Counted from the first letter of the stretch, positions 47,309 to 59,543 are shown. The stretch is DNA of 64,000 bases from Periplaneta americana (GCF_040183065.1 NW_027185499.1:1054001-1118000); one strand, 5' to 3'. The notes: generated by a model not told the origin, from the sequence alone. Program-made: numbers and translations.

Positions 47309-47677
47309 TTGATATATGAATAGGCCTACATATTACAGAAAACAGCTTCCCTGTCACTTCGGCATGTTCTGGATGGCAGAGCGTATAATGTTTTATGTTG
47401 CTCAGTAGTATTCCTGACAATACCTTACAACATAGTAAACACTTTACGTTTTCACAACAAAAATAGTCTTCCTCCCACACTGTACGGAATGATCGTTTGC
47501 TTACAGAAGGTTTTGACTGTGTCATTGTCCCGCACTGTTCGTGCGTTCACTAAGTAATTGAACTGCCTTCCGCAGTCATCCGTCGAGCTTCGAACGAGGA
47601 ACAGCATGCTCTACATTCGAAGGTTGCGATTACAGAACGTAATCGGGAGTCAGAGAATGAGCATACCTGGCCTACGG
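46255..47677 (-). mobile_element. hAT element, 8-bp TSD, with empty site at 59422
   Basis: The element at 46263-47669 has termini CAGGTATGCTC/GAGCATACCTG, flanked by ACCTACGG and GCCTACGG. The other higher-order repeat copy shows the uninterrupted 'gaaggcctac ggcattaac' at 59420, which proves insertion after the 13-kb duplication. It contains decayed hAT transposase coding and a (TAA)n run at 47240-47305. Confidence 0.9.
46600..47525 (-). pseudogene. hAT transposase remnant (BED finger and dimerisation region)
   Basis: The N-terminal frame (47525 leftwards) reads MTQSKPSVSKRSFRTVWEED, then CLLCCKVLSGILLSNIKHYT and LCHPEH: a C2H(C/H) BED finger of the GTF2IRD2/ZBED type. Further left, RSRLTDENLLCIAVN near 46620 is the usual C-terminal dimerisation motif. 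The middle catalytic part is deleted and replaced by microsatellite. Confidence 0.75.
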
Positions 47678-47701
47678 CATTAACACTGCTAGCTAAAATA
47701 A

Positions 47702-47770
<69 letters not shown>

Positions 47771-47775
47771 TATTG
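47678..47775. repeat. LINE-F-type 3' tail remnant and (ATT)n
   Basis: 'cactgctagc taaaataaat' followed by an ATT array, then a short LINE-A RT piece reading RNR-like codons, as at 59560, 53240 and 40045. Confidence 0.85.
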
Positions 47776-48089
47776 TTGTTATTGGGCACTATAAATTTGT
47801 TTTACGCATAATCGAACGGCTATTAGTCAGATTCTTTGTTTTATTCCACAGATCACGAAAATTAGAAAGTAATATTGAACAATGCAACAATAAAATTTAA
47901 TTTTTAAATAACACAATTCTTTAAATCAAGTAATACCTTATATTATGTATTATGTTATTCAACATCCATCTTGTCGCACTTGTTACATCAGTAATGAAGA
48001 TATTTAATGAAGCTTAGTAAATATGTGATTGTTTATAAATAACAGAGATTTTGTGATGCGACTCAAATTTATTCAAAAGCAGACAATCT

Positions 48090-49170
48090 GTATCAGTCAC
48101 ATCGTTTAATAAAAATAACCCAAATCTACATGATCTCTTCCCTTAACATTTTTACCATAATGTAGGCTATTTAAGAGATGCTTAATAACAGACAATGATT
48201 GACGTTAGATATATTTATGGTAAGGTGGAAGTACATTCTATTATTCCACATTCAACGATCTTATCAAGAAATATCGAGGATGGAGAAAGCAAAATACGTG
48301 CTGAAATTATTCCAAAATTAAAAGAATCAATGGAAAAATTGTCATTTCTTTATAAAATTAATATCTTTTAATCTTATCTAGAATATACACCTTGGTTTCT
48401 TTCATATATTTAAAAAAAAGAGACAATTACTCATTGCACTCATTGTAGAGACTGAAAAAAATTGATATTTTTCAAGTAAGGCATATAGTCCGAAACCGGT
48501 ATCAACACCCGTGTTCTAAAATGAAAACAATTTTGAAAATTTTTCTTTCAATATACCCATTTGGTATGGGAGCCAGTGGTACTAATATTAAGGAAGAGCC
48601 TCTAAGCTTTATAATATACTACTACTTGAATACATATATATAGTTACTTACTTCTTCCAACAGGTTCGTCTCCGCTTTTGTGCGGTGAAGATGAATCTAG
48701 AAAAGGAAAAATAAAAACTATTAAAATTAATGTTAAAAACATAGTACTGCGTCGGTAATTGCCAGCAGTACTTATTGATTTATCACTAATGCTAATAAGA
48801 ACAAACCAAGGAAACAATGTAGGCTACTGCCATGTTCGTCTGACAAACTGTCGAGAAATCCTTAGATGTACGCATATAACATATACATCCAGGATGAATA
48901 ATAAATGCCTTCTTCGAAGACCAGGTCGTAATAGGCCACATCAAAGCATTCATAAATAAGATAGGAAGCAATACTCTATTTTGCTATTTTCCCCAATTGT
49001 CTATAGGATCAAATATTATTTCCGTGTGAAACGCTTTTGTATTGAAGCTTTCAGTTCAGACTGTGACTCCGACTTGTCCATATCAAACATCCCGCACTTC
49101 GAAATTACACTTTCTTGCTCCAAGCATGACGCACACAGTTTTACTAGGATTCAGTCCACATCAGAAGCTG
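48090..49170 (-). repeat. A-type intronic segment, copy 3
   Basis: Collinear with copies 2 and 4 and, beyond 48970, with 1390-1560. Carries exon A3 and is the reference for the exon versus intron divergence contrast. Confidence 0.9.
48652..48696 (-). CDS. Micro-exon A3 (45 bp, phase 0-0)
   Basis: Acceptor TTTTTCCTTTTCTAG, donor GTAAGTAACTATA. Fifteen codons read IHLHRTKAETNLLEE. Nine residues equal A2. About ten of the 17 nucleotide differences are synonymous (CAT/CAC, CGA/CGC, GAA/GAG, ACA/ACG, TTA/CTG and others), so the peptide pattern is kept while codons have turned over. Confidence 0.75.
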
Positions 49171-49644
49171 ATTAAAGTGAGCTATATCTTGAACTTTTCC
49201 TATTGTTGGTTTGGAATATATTATTTCATTAAAAAACACATAATGCATAGTATATTGTTTCTACTTTGATAATAGAGACGTAAGTAGTTTAACAAACAGC
49301 CATGTCTTCACTCATGTAAAATTGAACAAGCACGTTTAACCATATGTTTGAAAAAGGCATTCCCTGTCAAAACTGGATATGGTATTGAACATTTTTTTAA
49401 ACAAAAATTAATGATAAAATTGATCTATTATTATTATTTGCGGTTTGTTTAAGAAATAATTCATAAACACACTCTAAATCTGAAAATTTTTAGCAGCACG
49501 AAGAGGTTTTTCGGAGCTTGCGTAACTTCCAAAACCTTCTCATGTAAAGACGCAAACTTGCATACATATCAGCTTATGGCTCCCCATCACAGAGAGTGCA
49601 TGACCTGTTATATCCTCTTCGAGGAGATTCGATTTTGTAAGTTG

Positions 49645-49650
<6 letters not shown>
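49171..49650 (-). repeat. A-type intronic segment, distal part (matches 4780-5060)
   Basis: The part from 49400 aligns with 4780-5060. 49171-49400 contains nothing else recognised. Confidence 0.7.

Positions 49651-49728
<78 letters not shown>
49651..49728. repeat. (ATT)n microsatellite
   Basis: An ATT array abutting the 5' end of LINE-D. Confidence 0.95.
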
Positions 49729-49729
<1 letters not shown>

Positions 49730-50158
49730 GAAACTAGTGAAGGGCTTTGTGTGGAGTGTGGTATTGTATGGGGCAGAAACATGGACATTACGATTAAGAA
49801 ACAAATAGAAGCATTTGTTTGAAATTTGAATATCTACAAGAATGAAGAGTGTGAAGTGTGTAGACAGAATAAGAAATGAAGTTGTGTTGGAAAAAGTGGG
49901 TGAAGACAGACTGATACTGATACTGATCAGAAAGAGAAAAAGGAATTGGTTGAATCACTGGATGAAAAAAAAAACTGGCTACTGAAGGAAGGAATGGGGA
50001 ATGGGAAACGGGAAAAGAGTTCGGGGCAAATGAAGATTTCAGATGATAGACGATATTAAAATATATGGATCATTATGCGAAGGCTAAGAGGAAGGGAGAA
50101 AATACGAAAGATTGTGGAATGCTGGGATTGCAGTGAAAGACCTGCCCGGAGTCAGAAC
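49729..50158 (+). mobile_element. LINE-D 3' end
   Basis: KKLVKGFVWSVVLYGAETWT begins the surviving RT thumb. Then come RNEVVLEKVGED-type and RKRKRNWLNHW-type stretches in shifted frames, ending 'gagtcagaac' and a GTAT tail. Members at 28500 and 28985. Confidence 0.8.
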
Positions 50159-50233
50159 ATGTATGTATGTATGTATGTATGTATGTATGTATGTATGTAT
50201 GTATGTATGTATGTATGTATGTATCTATGTATC

Positions 50234-50279
<46 letters not shown>

Positions 50280-50342
50280 AGTATGTATGCATGCAGGTAT
50301 GCATGTATGTATGTACGTATGTATGTATTTATGTATGTAGCC
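50159..50342. repeat. (GTAT)n/(AT)n microsatellite, LINE-D tail
   Basis: GTAT units, a central AT run, then imperfect GTAT/GCAT. Adjacent to the LINE-D 3' end, so probably grown from its tail. Confidence 0.95.
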
Positions 50343-50369
50343 TACGTATATACCATTATCATTGTCAGT

Positions 50370-50606
50370 CGTAAACTGGGGTTACTTTGAACACAGAGAA
50401 AACTTTGACCATTTTTTTCAGAAAATCACATTTAGGCTTCTACATGCTGCACTTGTTATAGATGGAGGTAAATTTGGTATGAGAATGATTTTATGATAAT
50501 TTACCTCCATCTATAACAAATGCAACATGTAGAAACCTAAATATGATTTTCTGAAAAAAAAAAATGGTCAGAGTTTCCTCTGTGTTCAAAGTAACCCCAG
50601 TTTACG
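50370..50606. mobile_element. Near-perfect palindromic MITE (CGTAAACTGGGGTTACTTTG)
   Basis: Both 100-bp arms are complementary, with a short centre near 50488. No TSD beyond a possible dinucleotide. Its right end abuts the LINE-A 3' terminus. Confidence 0.85.
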
Positions 50607-51446
50607 GTACTTACAAATGGCTTTCAAGGAATCCGCAGCTGCATTGCCGCCCTCATATAAGCCAGCCATCTGTCCCTATCCTGTGCAATGTTAATCAAGT
50701 CTCCAACATCACAATACATTTTCATATTATCCTCTCATCTGTGACTCGGATTCCCAAAAGGTGTTTTCCCCTCCGGTCTCACAACTAACACTCTATATGC
50801 ATTTCTGGATTCGCCCATACGTGCTACATGCCATACCCATCTCAAACGTCTGGATTTAATGTTCCTAATTATGTCAGGTGAAGAATTCAATGCGTGCAGT
50901 TCTGCGTTGTGTAACTTTCTCCATTCTCCTGTAACTTCACCCCTCTTAGCCCCAAATATTTTCCTAATAACCTTATTCCCAAACACCCTTAATCTCTGTT
51001 TCTCTCTCTAAGTGAGAGTTCAAGTCTCACAACCATACAGAACAACCGGTAATATAACTCGTCTATAAATTCTAGCCTTCAGATTTTTTAACCGCAGACT
51101 AGATGACAAAAGCTGCTCAACCGAATAATAACAAGCACTTCCAACATTTCTTCTGCGTTTTATTTCCCCTCGAGTGTCATTTATATTTTTTACTGTTCAT
51201 TCAAGATATTTGAAATTTTCCTCCTCTTCAGAACATAAATTTCCAAGCTTTATTTTCCATTTTGTACAATATTCTGGTCACGAAACATAATCATATCCTT
51301 TGTCTTTCATGGATATACTTCCAAACCAATCGCTTTACTTGCTTCAAGTAAACATTTTCTTGTTTTCCCTAATCCCTTGTGGATTTTCTCTTAACATATT
51401 CACGTCTTTCCAATAGACAAGAAGCTGATGGTTACCCTTCCACTCC
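50607..51446 (-). mobile_element. LINE-A 3' region (minus strand)
   Basis: Minus frames include NKVIRKIFGAKRGEVTGEWR and SRRLRWVWHVARMGESRNAY. It ends abruptly at 51446 in B-type intron, at the place where a B exon should be. Confidence 0.85.
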
Positions 51447-52555
51447 AAATTCAAAAAATGTCTAATGACAAGAAACAATTTTTTTTGGAAAAGTGCTGGT
51501 GCCCTCAATTAATGCCATAGTGTTTTCTCGTCAAAACATCTCACGAACAAGAAGATATATGCCTAATAGTAAACAAAAAGAAACGTCAGTCACAGCAACA
51601 AAAAGTGTCATGCAATCATAGAAAATTAAATTATCAAATCGTAAGAAATGTCATATTTTGACTCTCATAGACATTAATCAAATACATGAAACATACTGCA
51701 TAAAGACTTTTATGCCATCCTAGCATTATAAACAGATTGTTACTACGTCGAAAATTGTGCGTAACTGGCTTATTGTGGCACGCGTGCCGATAAAAGCAAT
51801 GTCGTAGGCTATATGCTATAATGTAATATCGGAATGTTTGGTGTCTTGGTTATGCATTCTACACGGGAAGTAACAAGAAATTAAATGCAGGACAGAAGGT
51901 AACGTATCTTTTATGTCCAATCTTTAACAATTTTGTATCACTTTGGAATATCACATAAAACGGATCTGTGGTTCAGGGATTTTTAGTACCTTATTTTACG
52001 ACGCTTTATCAACATGTGCGGTGCCTCGCACTGAAAGCTAGCTAGTATTTGCTCATATTCGGTTAAAGAAAAAAAAAAACGGAAAAAATATCAACGAGGT
52101 AATTTGCCTCTACCGGGAATCGAAACTGGGCCATATGATTTCGCGGTCAGACACGCTAACCCTTACTCCTCGGTTGTGGACGAGAATCTATATTAACAAT
52201 ATAAAGGATCATTTATAACGTAACCTACATTACTTTTTACTCAAAGTCAATGCCAAGCACAAATAATCGATAAGAACATATGAATACAATTTGTCATTTG
52301 TGGATTCCGAATTGAACTTCTTTAATAATTTTTTCCCACAATTCATAATGATAGAATGCCTTAAAGTGTTGTATCAAACTCTTAGATAATCTTATTATGA
52401 AACTCATGAAAATTGCAGCGCTCTTTATCGTTCGTGCGACAAAAAAATATTCATCATGCCATAAACATCAATATTATCCGATAGTTGCATAAATAACAAT
52501 TATAATTTATTGTTCAATATAAGAATCTTCAAATTCAGTATTGTAAAAAGTTTGT
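51447..52555 (-). repeat. B-type intronic segment lacking its exon, copy 6
   Basis: Starts inside the block 'aaaaaatgtc taatgac' that lies about 120 bp upstream of exons B4 and B5, so the B exon and its splice sites have been lost at the LINE-A junction. Includes a SINE family 2 insertion (51980-52185). Confidence 0.85.
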
Positions 52556-52575
52556 TATTATTATTATTATTATTA

Positions 52576-52621
<46 letters not shown>

Positions 52622-53090
52622 CATTATTATATTATTATTATTAATATTTTTCAATTATAAATTGCTTAAAATTTATAAGTCAGACTATCTCTAAGTACTT
52701 CTGTTCAAATAAAATTGAAGAAAAAGGAAATTCATTCCTCTATATACTGTATTGCTGTAACCTGCACAAACTACAAATGATGTTAATGACTCTAAAGACG
52801 ACAGCAAAGGGATATAGTGCATTGTAAAGAAAAACAGGGGAACAGGACGAAGGCCTTGAAAATTTGGTTGAAAACGAGGCAAAAGTGATTTCAGACAAAA
52901 CAGTGTCATATTTCAAATTTCTGTCTCCAGATAAAATTGAATAACTCATAAATAACGAGCACCAGGCAAATGAGAATTAAAAAGGTGGCACAGTTTATTA
53001 ATGTTACCACCACCACCACCACCACCACCACCACCGTCTTTTTGCTGGATCAGTAGAAGAGAAGACCTTACGTCCAGCTAAAATAAATGA

Positions 53091-53130
<40 letters not shown>

Positions 53131-53131
53131 C

Positions 53132-53174
<43 letters not shown>

Positions 53175-53657
53175 TTATACTATTTTTATTATTTTATTAT
53201 TATTATATTATTATTAATATTATTATTATTATTGGTACCTATAAATGTGGTTTGAGGTGTAATCGATCGGCTTTTGATAGGATTCTTTGTTTTATTTCAC
53301 AGAGCACGAAAATTAGAAAGTAAAATTGAACAATTTAACAAGAAAATTTATTTTTTAAATAACACAATAAGTTTAAATGAAATAATACTTTATGCTATTT
53401 ATGATGTTATTCAGTATCCATCTTGTCGAACTTATTACATCAGTAATGAAAGTATTTAATGAAGCTTAGTAAATAATATGTGATTGCAATAAAATAACAG
53501 AGATTTTGTCATGCGTCTCAAATTTATTCAAAAGCAGAGGCAGGGGCAGAGAAGGCCTGGCGGTCATATATCTACCAGGTTAAATAATTAAACACTAACG
53601 GTCTTATTAATAAAGACTCTATATGCAGACGTTTAACTGTCTGATACAATGAGCAGC

Positions 53658-53921
53658 GCCACCGGCGTGGCTCAGTCGGTTAACGCGCTTGCCTGCCGGT
53701 CTGAAGTTGCGTTCGGGCGCGGATTCGATCCCCGCTTGGGCCGATTACCTGGTTGGGTTTTTTCCGATCTTTTCCCCAAACGTAATGTGAATACAAGGTA
53801 GTCTATGGCGAATCCTCGGCCTCATCTCGCCAAATATCATCTCGACATCACCAATCTCATCGACGCTAAATAACCTAGTAGTTGATACAGCGTCGTTAAA
53901 TAACCAACTAAAATAAAAAAA
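53658..53921 (+). mobile_element. SINE family 1, duplicate of 40470-40736
   Basis: Flanked by ACAATGAGCAGC and ACAATGAGTAGC. It differs from its twin by a few bases ('ttttttccga tcttttcccc' in the middle). Confidence 0.9.
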
Positions 53922-54499
53922 ACAATGAGTAGCTCGTTTATAAGTCGTGTGTAAATTCCTTACTAATATTCACTACATACGTCGTGTATAACAGTATAGC
54001 TGTTACACAGCTACGTCATTACTTCATTACGAAAGTAATAGAACATCTGAGGTTCTCTATTGAATCCGGTAGAGCGCTCTAGTGTGCCGTGTTAAGTATC
54101 GATAGTACAACTAGCTCTGATCGATTACCACACTATATTTTGGTCAAAGAGTACAAGCTACAGCAATATTATTCCTATTATTCTGTGTTCTTTGGTTTGT
54201 TCTTCTGTGGTTACAAGGCAACCATCATCATTAAATGACTGTCGACACGAACAGCTGTTAGAGGGGCGGCCAATTTTTCTCTATATACAACGCTTAATCA
54301 AGGGGTTTTCGTGTATATAACTACTGAAAAGGAATTCCCATTGTATACTTACAGCATGTTTATACACCCATCGCTTATGCAAGGGTTATTAGTAACGTTT
54401 TCTGTCTCAATTCTGCATACGCCTAGTTTAGAAACTACACACGGTTTATTAGTAAGACCGTAATACTAATACAAAAACACTAATACTAATACAATCTAT

Positions 54500-55374
54500 A
54501 ACTTATCAGTCACATTATTTAATAAAAATAAACCAAATCTACACGTTCTCTTCCCTTAACATTTTTACCATAATGTAGGCTATATTAAGAGATGCTTAAT
54601 AACAGACAATGATTCACGTTAGAGATATTTATGGTAAGGTGGATATACATTCTATTATTCCACATTCAACGATCTTATCAAGAAATATCGAGGATGGAGA
54701 AAGCAAAACACGTGCTGAAATTATTCCAAAATTAAAAGAATCAATGGAAAAATTGTCATTTCTTTATAAAATTAATATTTTTTAATCTTATCTAGAATTT
54801 ACACCTTGGTTTCTTTCATATATTTAAAAAATGAGACAATTACTCATTGTATCCATTGTGGAGACTGAAAAAAAAATTGAGATTTTTCAAGTAAGGCATA
54901 TAATCCGAAACCAGTATTAACACCCGTGTTCTAAAATGAAAATAATTTTTAAATTTTTTCTTTCAATAGACCCATTTGGTATGGGAGCCAGTGGTACTAA
55001 TATTAAGGAAGAGCCTCTAAGCTTTATAATATAATACTGCTTGAATACATATATAGTTACTTACATCTTTTAGTAAGTTTGTTTCTCCTTTTGATCGATG
55101 TAATTTAACCTAGAAAAGGAAAAAAAACTATTAAAATTAATGTTAAAAACATAGTACTGCGTCGGTAATTACCAGCAGTACTTATTGATTTATCACTAAT
55201 GCTAATAAGAACAAACCAAGGAAACAATGTAGGCTACTGCCATGTTCGTCTGACAAACTGTCGAGAAATCCTTACATCTACGCATATAACATATACATCC
55301 AGGATGAATACTAAATGCCGTCTTCGAAGACTAGGTCGTAATAGGCCACATCAAAGCATTCATAAATAAGATAG
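54500..55374 (-). repeat. A-type intronic segment, copy 4
   Basis: About 99% identical to copy 2 outside the exon. Confidence 0.9.
55065..55109 (-). CDS. Micro-exon A4 (45 bp, phase 0-0)
   Basis: Acceptor TTTTTCCTTTTCTAG, donor GTAAGTAACTATA. Reads VKLHRSKGETNLLKD. Three substitutions from its twin A2, two of them amino-acid changes to Lys. Confidence 0.75.
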
Positions 55375-56821
55375 GAAGGTCTTTTCCACTCCGATCTCAC
55401 AACTAACACTCTGTATGCATTTGTGGATTCGCCCATACGTGCTACATGACCTGCCCATCTCACACGACTAGATTTAATGTTGCTATTTAAGTCAGGTGAA
55501 AATACAATGCGTGCAGTTCTGCGTTGTAACTTCCTGTATTCTCCTGCAACTTCATCCCTCTTAGCCTCAAATATTTTCCTAAACCCTTATTCCCAAACAC
55601 CCTTAATCTCTGTTTCTCTCTCTAAGCGAGAGTCCAAGTCTGACAATCATACAGAACAGCTGGTAACATAACTGGTTTATAAATACGATGTAAGAGTAAT
55701 GGAAAGGAGAAAAATTCTCTCCGGCGCCGGGATTTGAACCCAGGTTTTCAGCTCTACGTGCTGATGCTTTATCCAATAAACCACACCGGATACCACACCG
55801 ACGTCGGAGAGAATCGTCTCAGATTAAGCTCCAACTCTTGGGTTCCCTCTAGTGGCCGCCCTCTGCACTACGTCATAAAGTCTATGAACGTAGGACCGAA
55901 GTCCACACATGTGTTGAGGTGCACTCGTTATGAGTGACTAGTTGGCCGGGATCCGACGGAATAAGCGCCGTCTTAAATCACGAAGTGATTTACGCATATC
56001 ATATATATTATTTTAATGTACCGAAGTGCATATGATATTTCCATGCAGATATTCTGCGTCATCATTCGATGTAAAAGTAATGGAACGGAGAAAAGTTCAC
56101 CTCAACACATGTGTGGACTTCGGTCCTACGTTCATAGACTCTATGACGTAGTGCAGAGGACGGCTACTAGAGGAAACCCAAAAGTTGGCGCTTAATCTGA
56201 CGCGGTGGTATCCGGTGTGGCTTAGTGGATCAAGCATCAGCACGTAGAGCTGAAAACCCGGGTTCAAATCCCGACGCCGGAGAGAATTTTTCTCCTTTCC
56301 ATTAATCTTACATCGCATGATGACGCAGAATATCTGCATGGAAATATCATATGTACTTCGGTACATTAAAATAATACATATGGTTTATAAATGCTAACTT
56401 TCAGATTTTTTAGACTCAGACGAGATGACAAAAGCTGCTGAACCGAATAATAACAAACATTTCCTATAATTTATTCTGTGTTTTATTTCCTCTCGAGTGT
56501 CATTTAAATTTGTTATTTTCTCTAAGATATTTGAAATTTTCCACCTTTTTCGGAGAATAAATCTCCAAGTTTTATATTTCCATTTCGTGCAATATTCTGG
56601 TCACGATACGTATTCATTCCCCTTGTCTTTTCGGGATTTACTTCCACACCTATCGCTTTACTTGCTTCAAGTAAAATTTCCGTGTTTTTCGTAATATTTT
56701 GTGGATTTTCTCTTAACATATTCACGTCATTCGAATGGACAAGAAGCTGATGTTACCCGTTCAATTCCAAATCCTGTATGTTATTCTGAACTTTCCTCTT
56801 GGAATATTCTAGAGCGAAGGA
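55375..56821 (-). mobile_element. LINE-A relic with inverted SINE dimer (duplicate)
   Basis: Same structure as 42190-43636; the dimer lies at about 55685-56381 with the same GGTTTATAAAT duplications. Confidence 0.85.
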
Positions 56822-57569
56822 ATATAACGCTTCTATTGCACTCAGATGAATTCTAATCTGCCTTTTTCGTGGCGCACATCGATTTGTTTAGATAGAACTT
56901 AATCATCCTTTATCACAAGCTCCAGTTGATTGCAGTAGCGGGGTTTTGAGCAAGTAATCTCAACTAGTTTTATTGATCACTGATATGACTCTGCTTAAAG
57001 CTGTGTATTTGGCCTTTGTGGAGGTAATTTTTCGAAGTATTACGAAATCCACGATTTCGTTATTTATACCGTATGTGAAGTAGTAGTTCGTTACAATTTA
57101 TGACATCGATAGAAATAACCCCATACAACTAAAAATTATTCATGCAGTTTTTTTTATAAGGCAAATATATGTCTTAAAATTGCACCTCTTGTTGTAATGA
57201 TTACGGCATTAAATGTATCCTTTTTCAAATATATCTCCAAAGAGGTTTGCCCTTGAAATCATTACTCATCATCAATATCATCAACAGTATGGCTTTGGCC
57301 TTTGGCTCTTCCGGCTTCAAGTATTGTGCTTACATGAAATATTATAGTAATATGGCCTATTAAAATTGTACTGAGTTTTTATAAAATGTTAAAATTTACA
57401 GTTCAAAAGACTGAAATATTATTCAATATTAATTAAATTGATCTCTCCATCGTTTACATGGACGTCCTTGGTCTCTTCTGCCCTTCTGCCGCAGGTGAAT
57501 TCTAAATGATTCTCCCAAACTATACGCATATTCCACGTCAATTCATGTATATATGAAAAATTTACTTAC

Positions 57570-57644
57570 CCCCTGATCACTGGACGTGGACGCTCGCTGG
57601 TCAGCGTATTCTGTCGCTTTCTGATGTCGCAAATTGGGGGATTG
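57570..57644 (-). CDS. Micro-exon B5 (75 bp, phase 0-0)
   Basis: Identical in sequence and splice borders to B4 (QSPNLRHQKATEY ... QRASTSSDQG), as expected from the recent 13-kb duplication. Confidence 0.75.
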
Positions 57645-59321
57645 CTGCAAAACGAAGTGAAGAATATCAGGCATTGTACAAAAACATGAAAAACGTCTTC
57701 AGGCCAAACAATTTTCCTGACCGAAATATAAGTACTCATTGTGGTAAAGTGGAATGTAGACTTCAGCGTTCTCAAAAAATATCTAATGACCAGAAAAAAG
57801 GTTTTATTGGGAAAGTGCTGGTGCATTCAATTAATGCCATAGTGTTTTCTCGTCAAAACATCTTACGAACAAGATGATATATGCCAATAGTAAACAAAAA
57901 GAAACCTCAGTCTCAGCAACGAAACGTGTCATGCAAATTGAAGCAAACACATCACAGAAAATGAAATCATCAAATAGCAAGAAGTCTCACATCATGACTC
58001 TCACAGACATTGATCAAATACATAAAACATACTGCATAAAGACTTTCAAGCCATCCTAGCATTATAAACAGATTGTTACTACGTCGAAAGTTGTGCGTAA
58101 TTGCCTTTATGTGGCACGCGTGCCGATAAAAGCAATGTCGTATTTGTAATGATGTAATACCGGAACGCTTGCTATCTTCGTTTTCCATTCTACGCGCAAA
58201 GTAACAGGAAATGAAATGCAGGACAGAAAGTAACGTAACATTTATTTTCAATCTTTAACACTTTTGTATAAATTTTGTAATATCACATAACACAGTTCTG
58301 TGGGTCCGACAATTTTTTAATAGCTTATTTTACGACATTTTATCAACATCTCAGGTTATTTAGCGTCTGAATGAAAATATGATAATGACGATAAAATGAG
58401 TGCGGAGTCTCGCACCCAAAGTTACCCAGCATTTGCTCATATTCGGTTGAGGGAAAACACCGGAAAATAAACTCAACGAAGTAACTTGCCTCGACCGGAA
58501 GTCGAAACCGGGCCACCTGATTTCGTGGCCAGACACGCTAACCGTTACTCCGCGGTTGTGGACGAGAATCTACATTAACAAAATAAAGGAACATTTGTGA
58601 CGTAACCTACAAGGTCGTCCATTACTCTTTGCTGCATGTAAAAGCGAGGTGTAACTAATCGATAACAATATATTATTTCAATTTGTCAGCTATGGATCCC
58701 GAATAGAATATCTTTCATATGTTTTTTCCCACAATTTATAATGCTAAAATGCCATAAAGTGTTGTATCAACTCGTAGATAATCTTATTATGAAATTCATG
58801 AAAATTGTAGCACTCATTATCGTTCGTGCGACAAACATTCATCATGCCATAAACATCAAGATTACCCACTTGTTGCATAAATAACTATTATATTTTATTG
58901 TTCAATATAAGAATCTTCAAATTGAGTAACGTAAAGTGTTTGTTATTGTTATTTATATTTTTCAATTACAATTTGCTTAAAATTTACAACTCAGACTATC
59001 TCTAAATATTTCGTTTCAAATAAAATTGAAAAAAAAAAGGAAAATCATTCCGCTATAATTATATTGCAGTAACCAATACAAAATACAAATGATATTAATA
59101 ACCCTAAACACGACAGCAAAGGCATATATTGTATTGTAAAGAAAAACATTGGAACTGGACGAAGGGCTTGAAAATTTGGTTGAAAGCGATGCAAAAGTGA
59201 TTTCCGACGAAAAAGTATCATATTTCAAATTTCTGTCTCCAAATAAAATTGAATAATTCATAAATAACGAGCACCAGCCAAAGAGAATTAAAAAGGAGGC
59301 ACAGATTTATTACAGTTATTA

Positions 59322-59358
<37 letters not shown>

Positions 59359-59400
59359 TTATAATGTATTATTATTATTACTATTACTATTTTACTTTTT
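57645..59400 (-). repeat. B-type intronic segment, upstream and outer parts, copy 7
   Basis: Includes the SINE family 2 duplicate (58312-58560). The plus-strand frame LELDEGLENLVESDAKVISD...KVSYFKFLSPNKIE is open to its stop near 59250. Confidence 0.85.
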
Positions 59401-59452
59401 GTTCGTTGAATGGAAGAGAAGGCCTACGGCATTAACAATGCCAGCTAAAATA

Positions 59453-59488
59453 AATCATTATGATTATTATTATTATTATTACTATTAC

Positions 59489-59543
<55 letters not shown>

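Larger units (their letters stand above)
52555..59429 (-). repeat. Higher-order repeat copy 2
   Basis: See copy 1 at 39362-46262. Differences are scattered single bases and microsatellite length. It lacks the hAT insertion seen at 46263. Confidence 0.9.

Noticed and set aside
50075-50390. Tyr/Val/Cys/Met repeat ORFs
   Set aside because: Translation of the GTAT tail of LINE-D.
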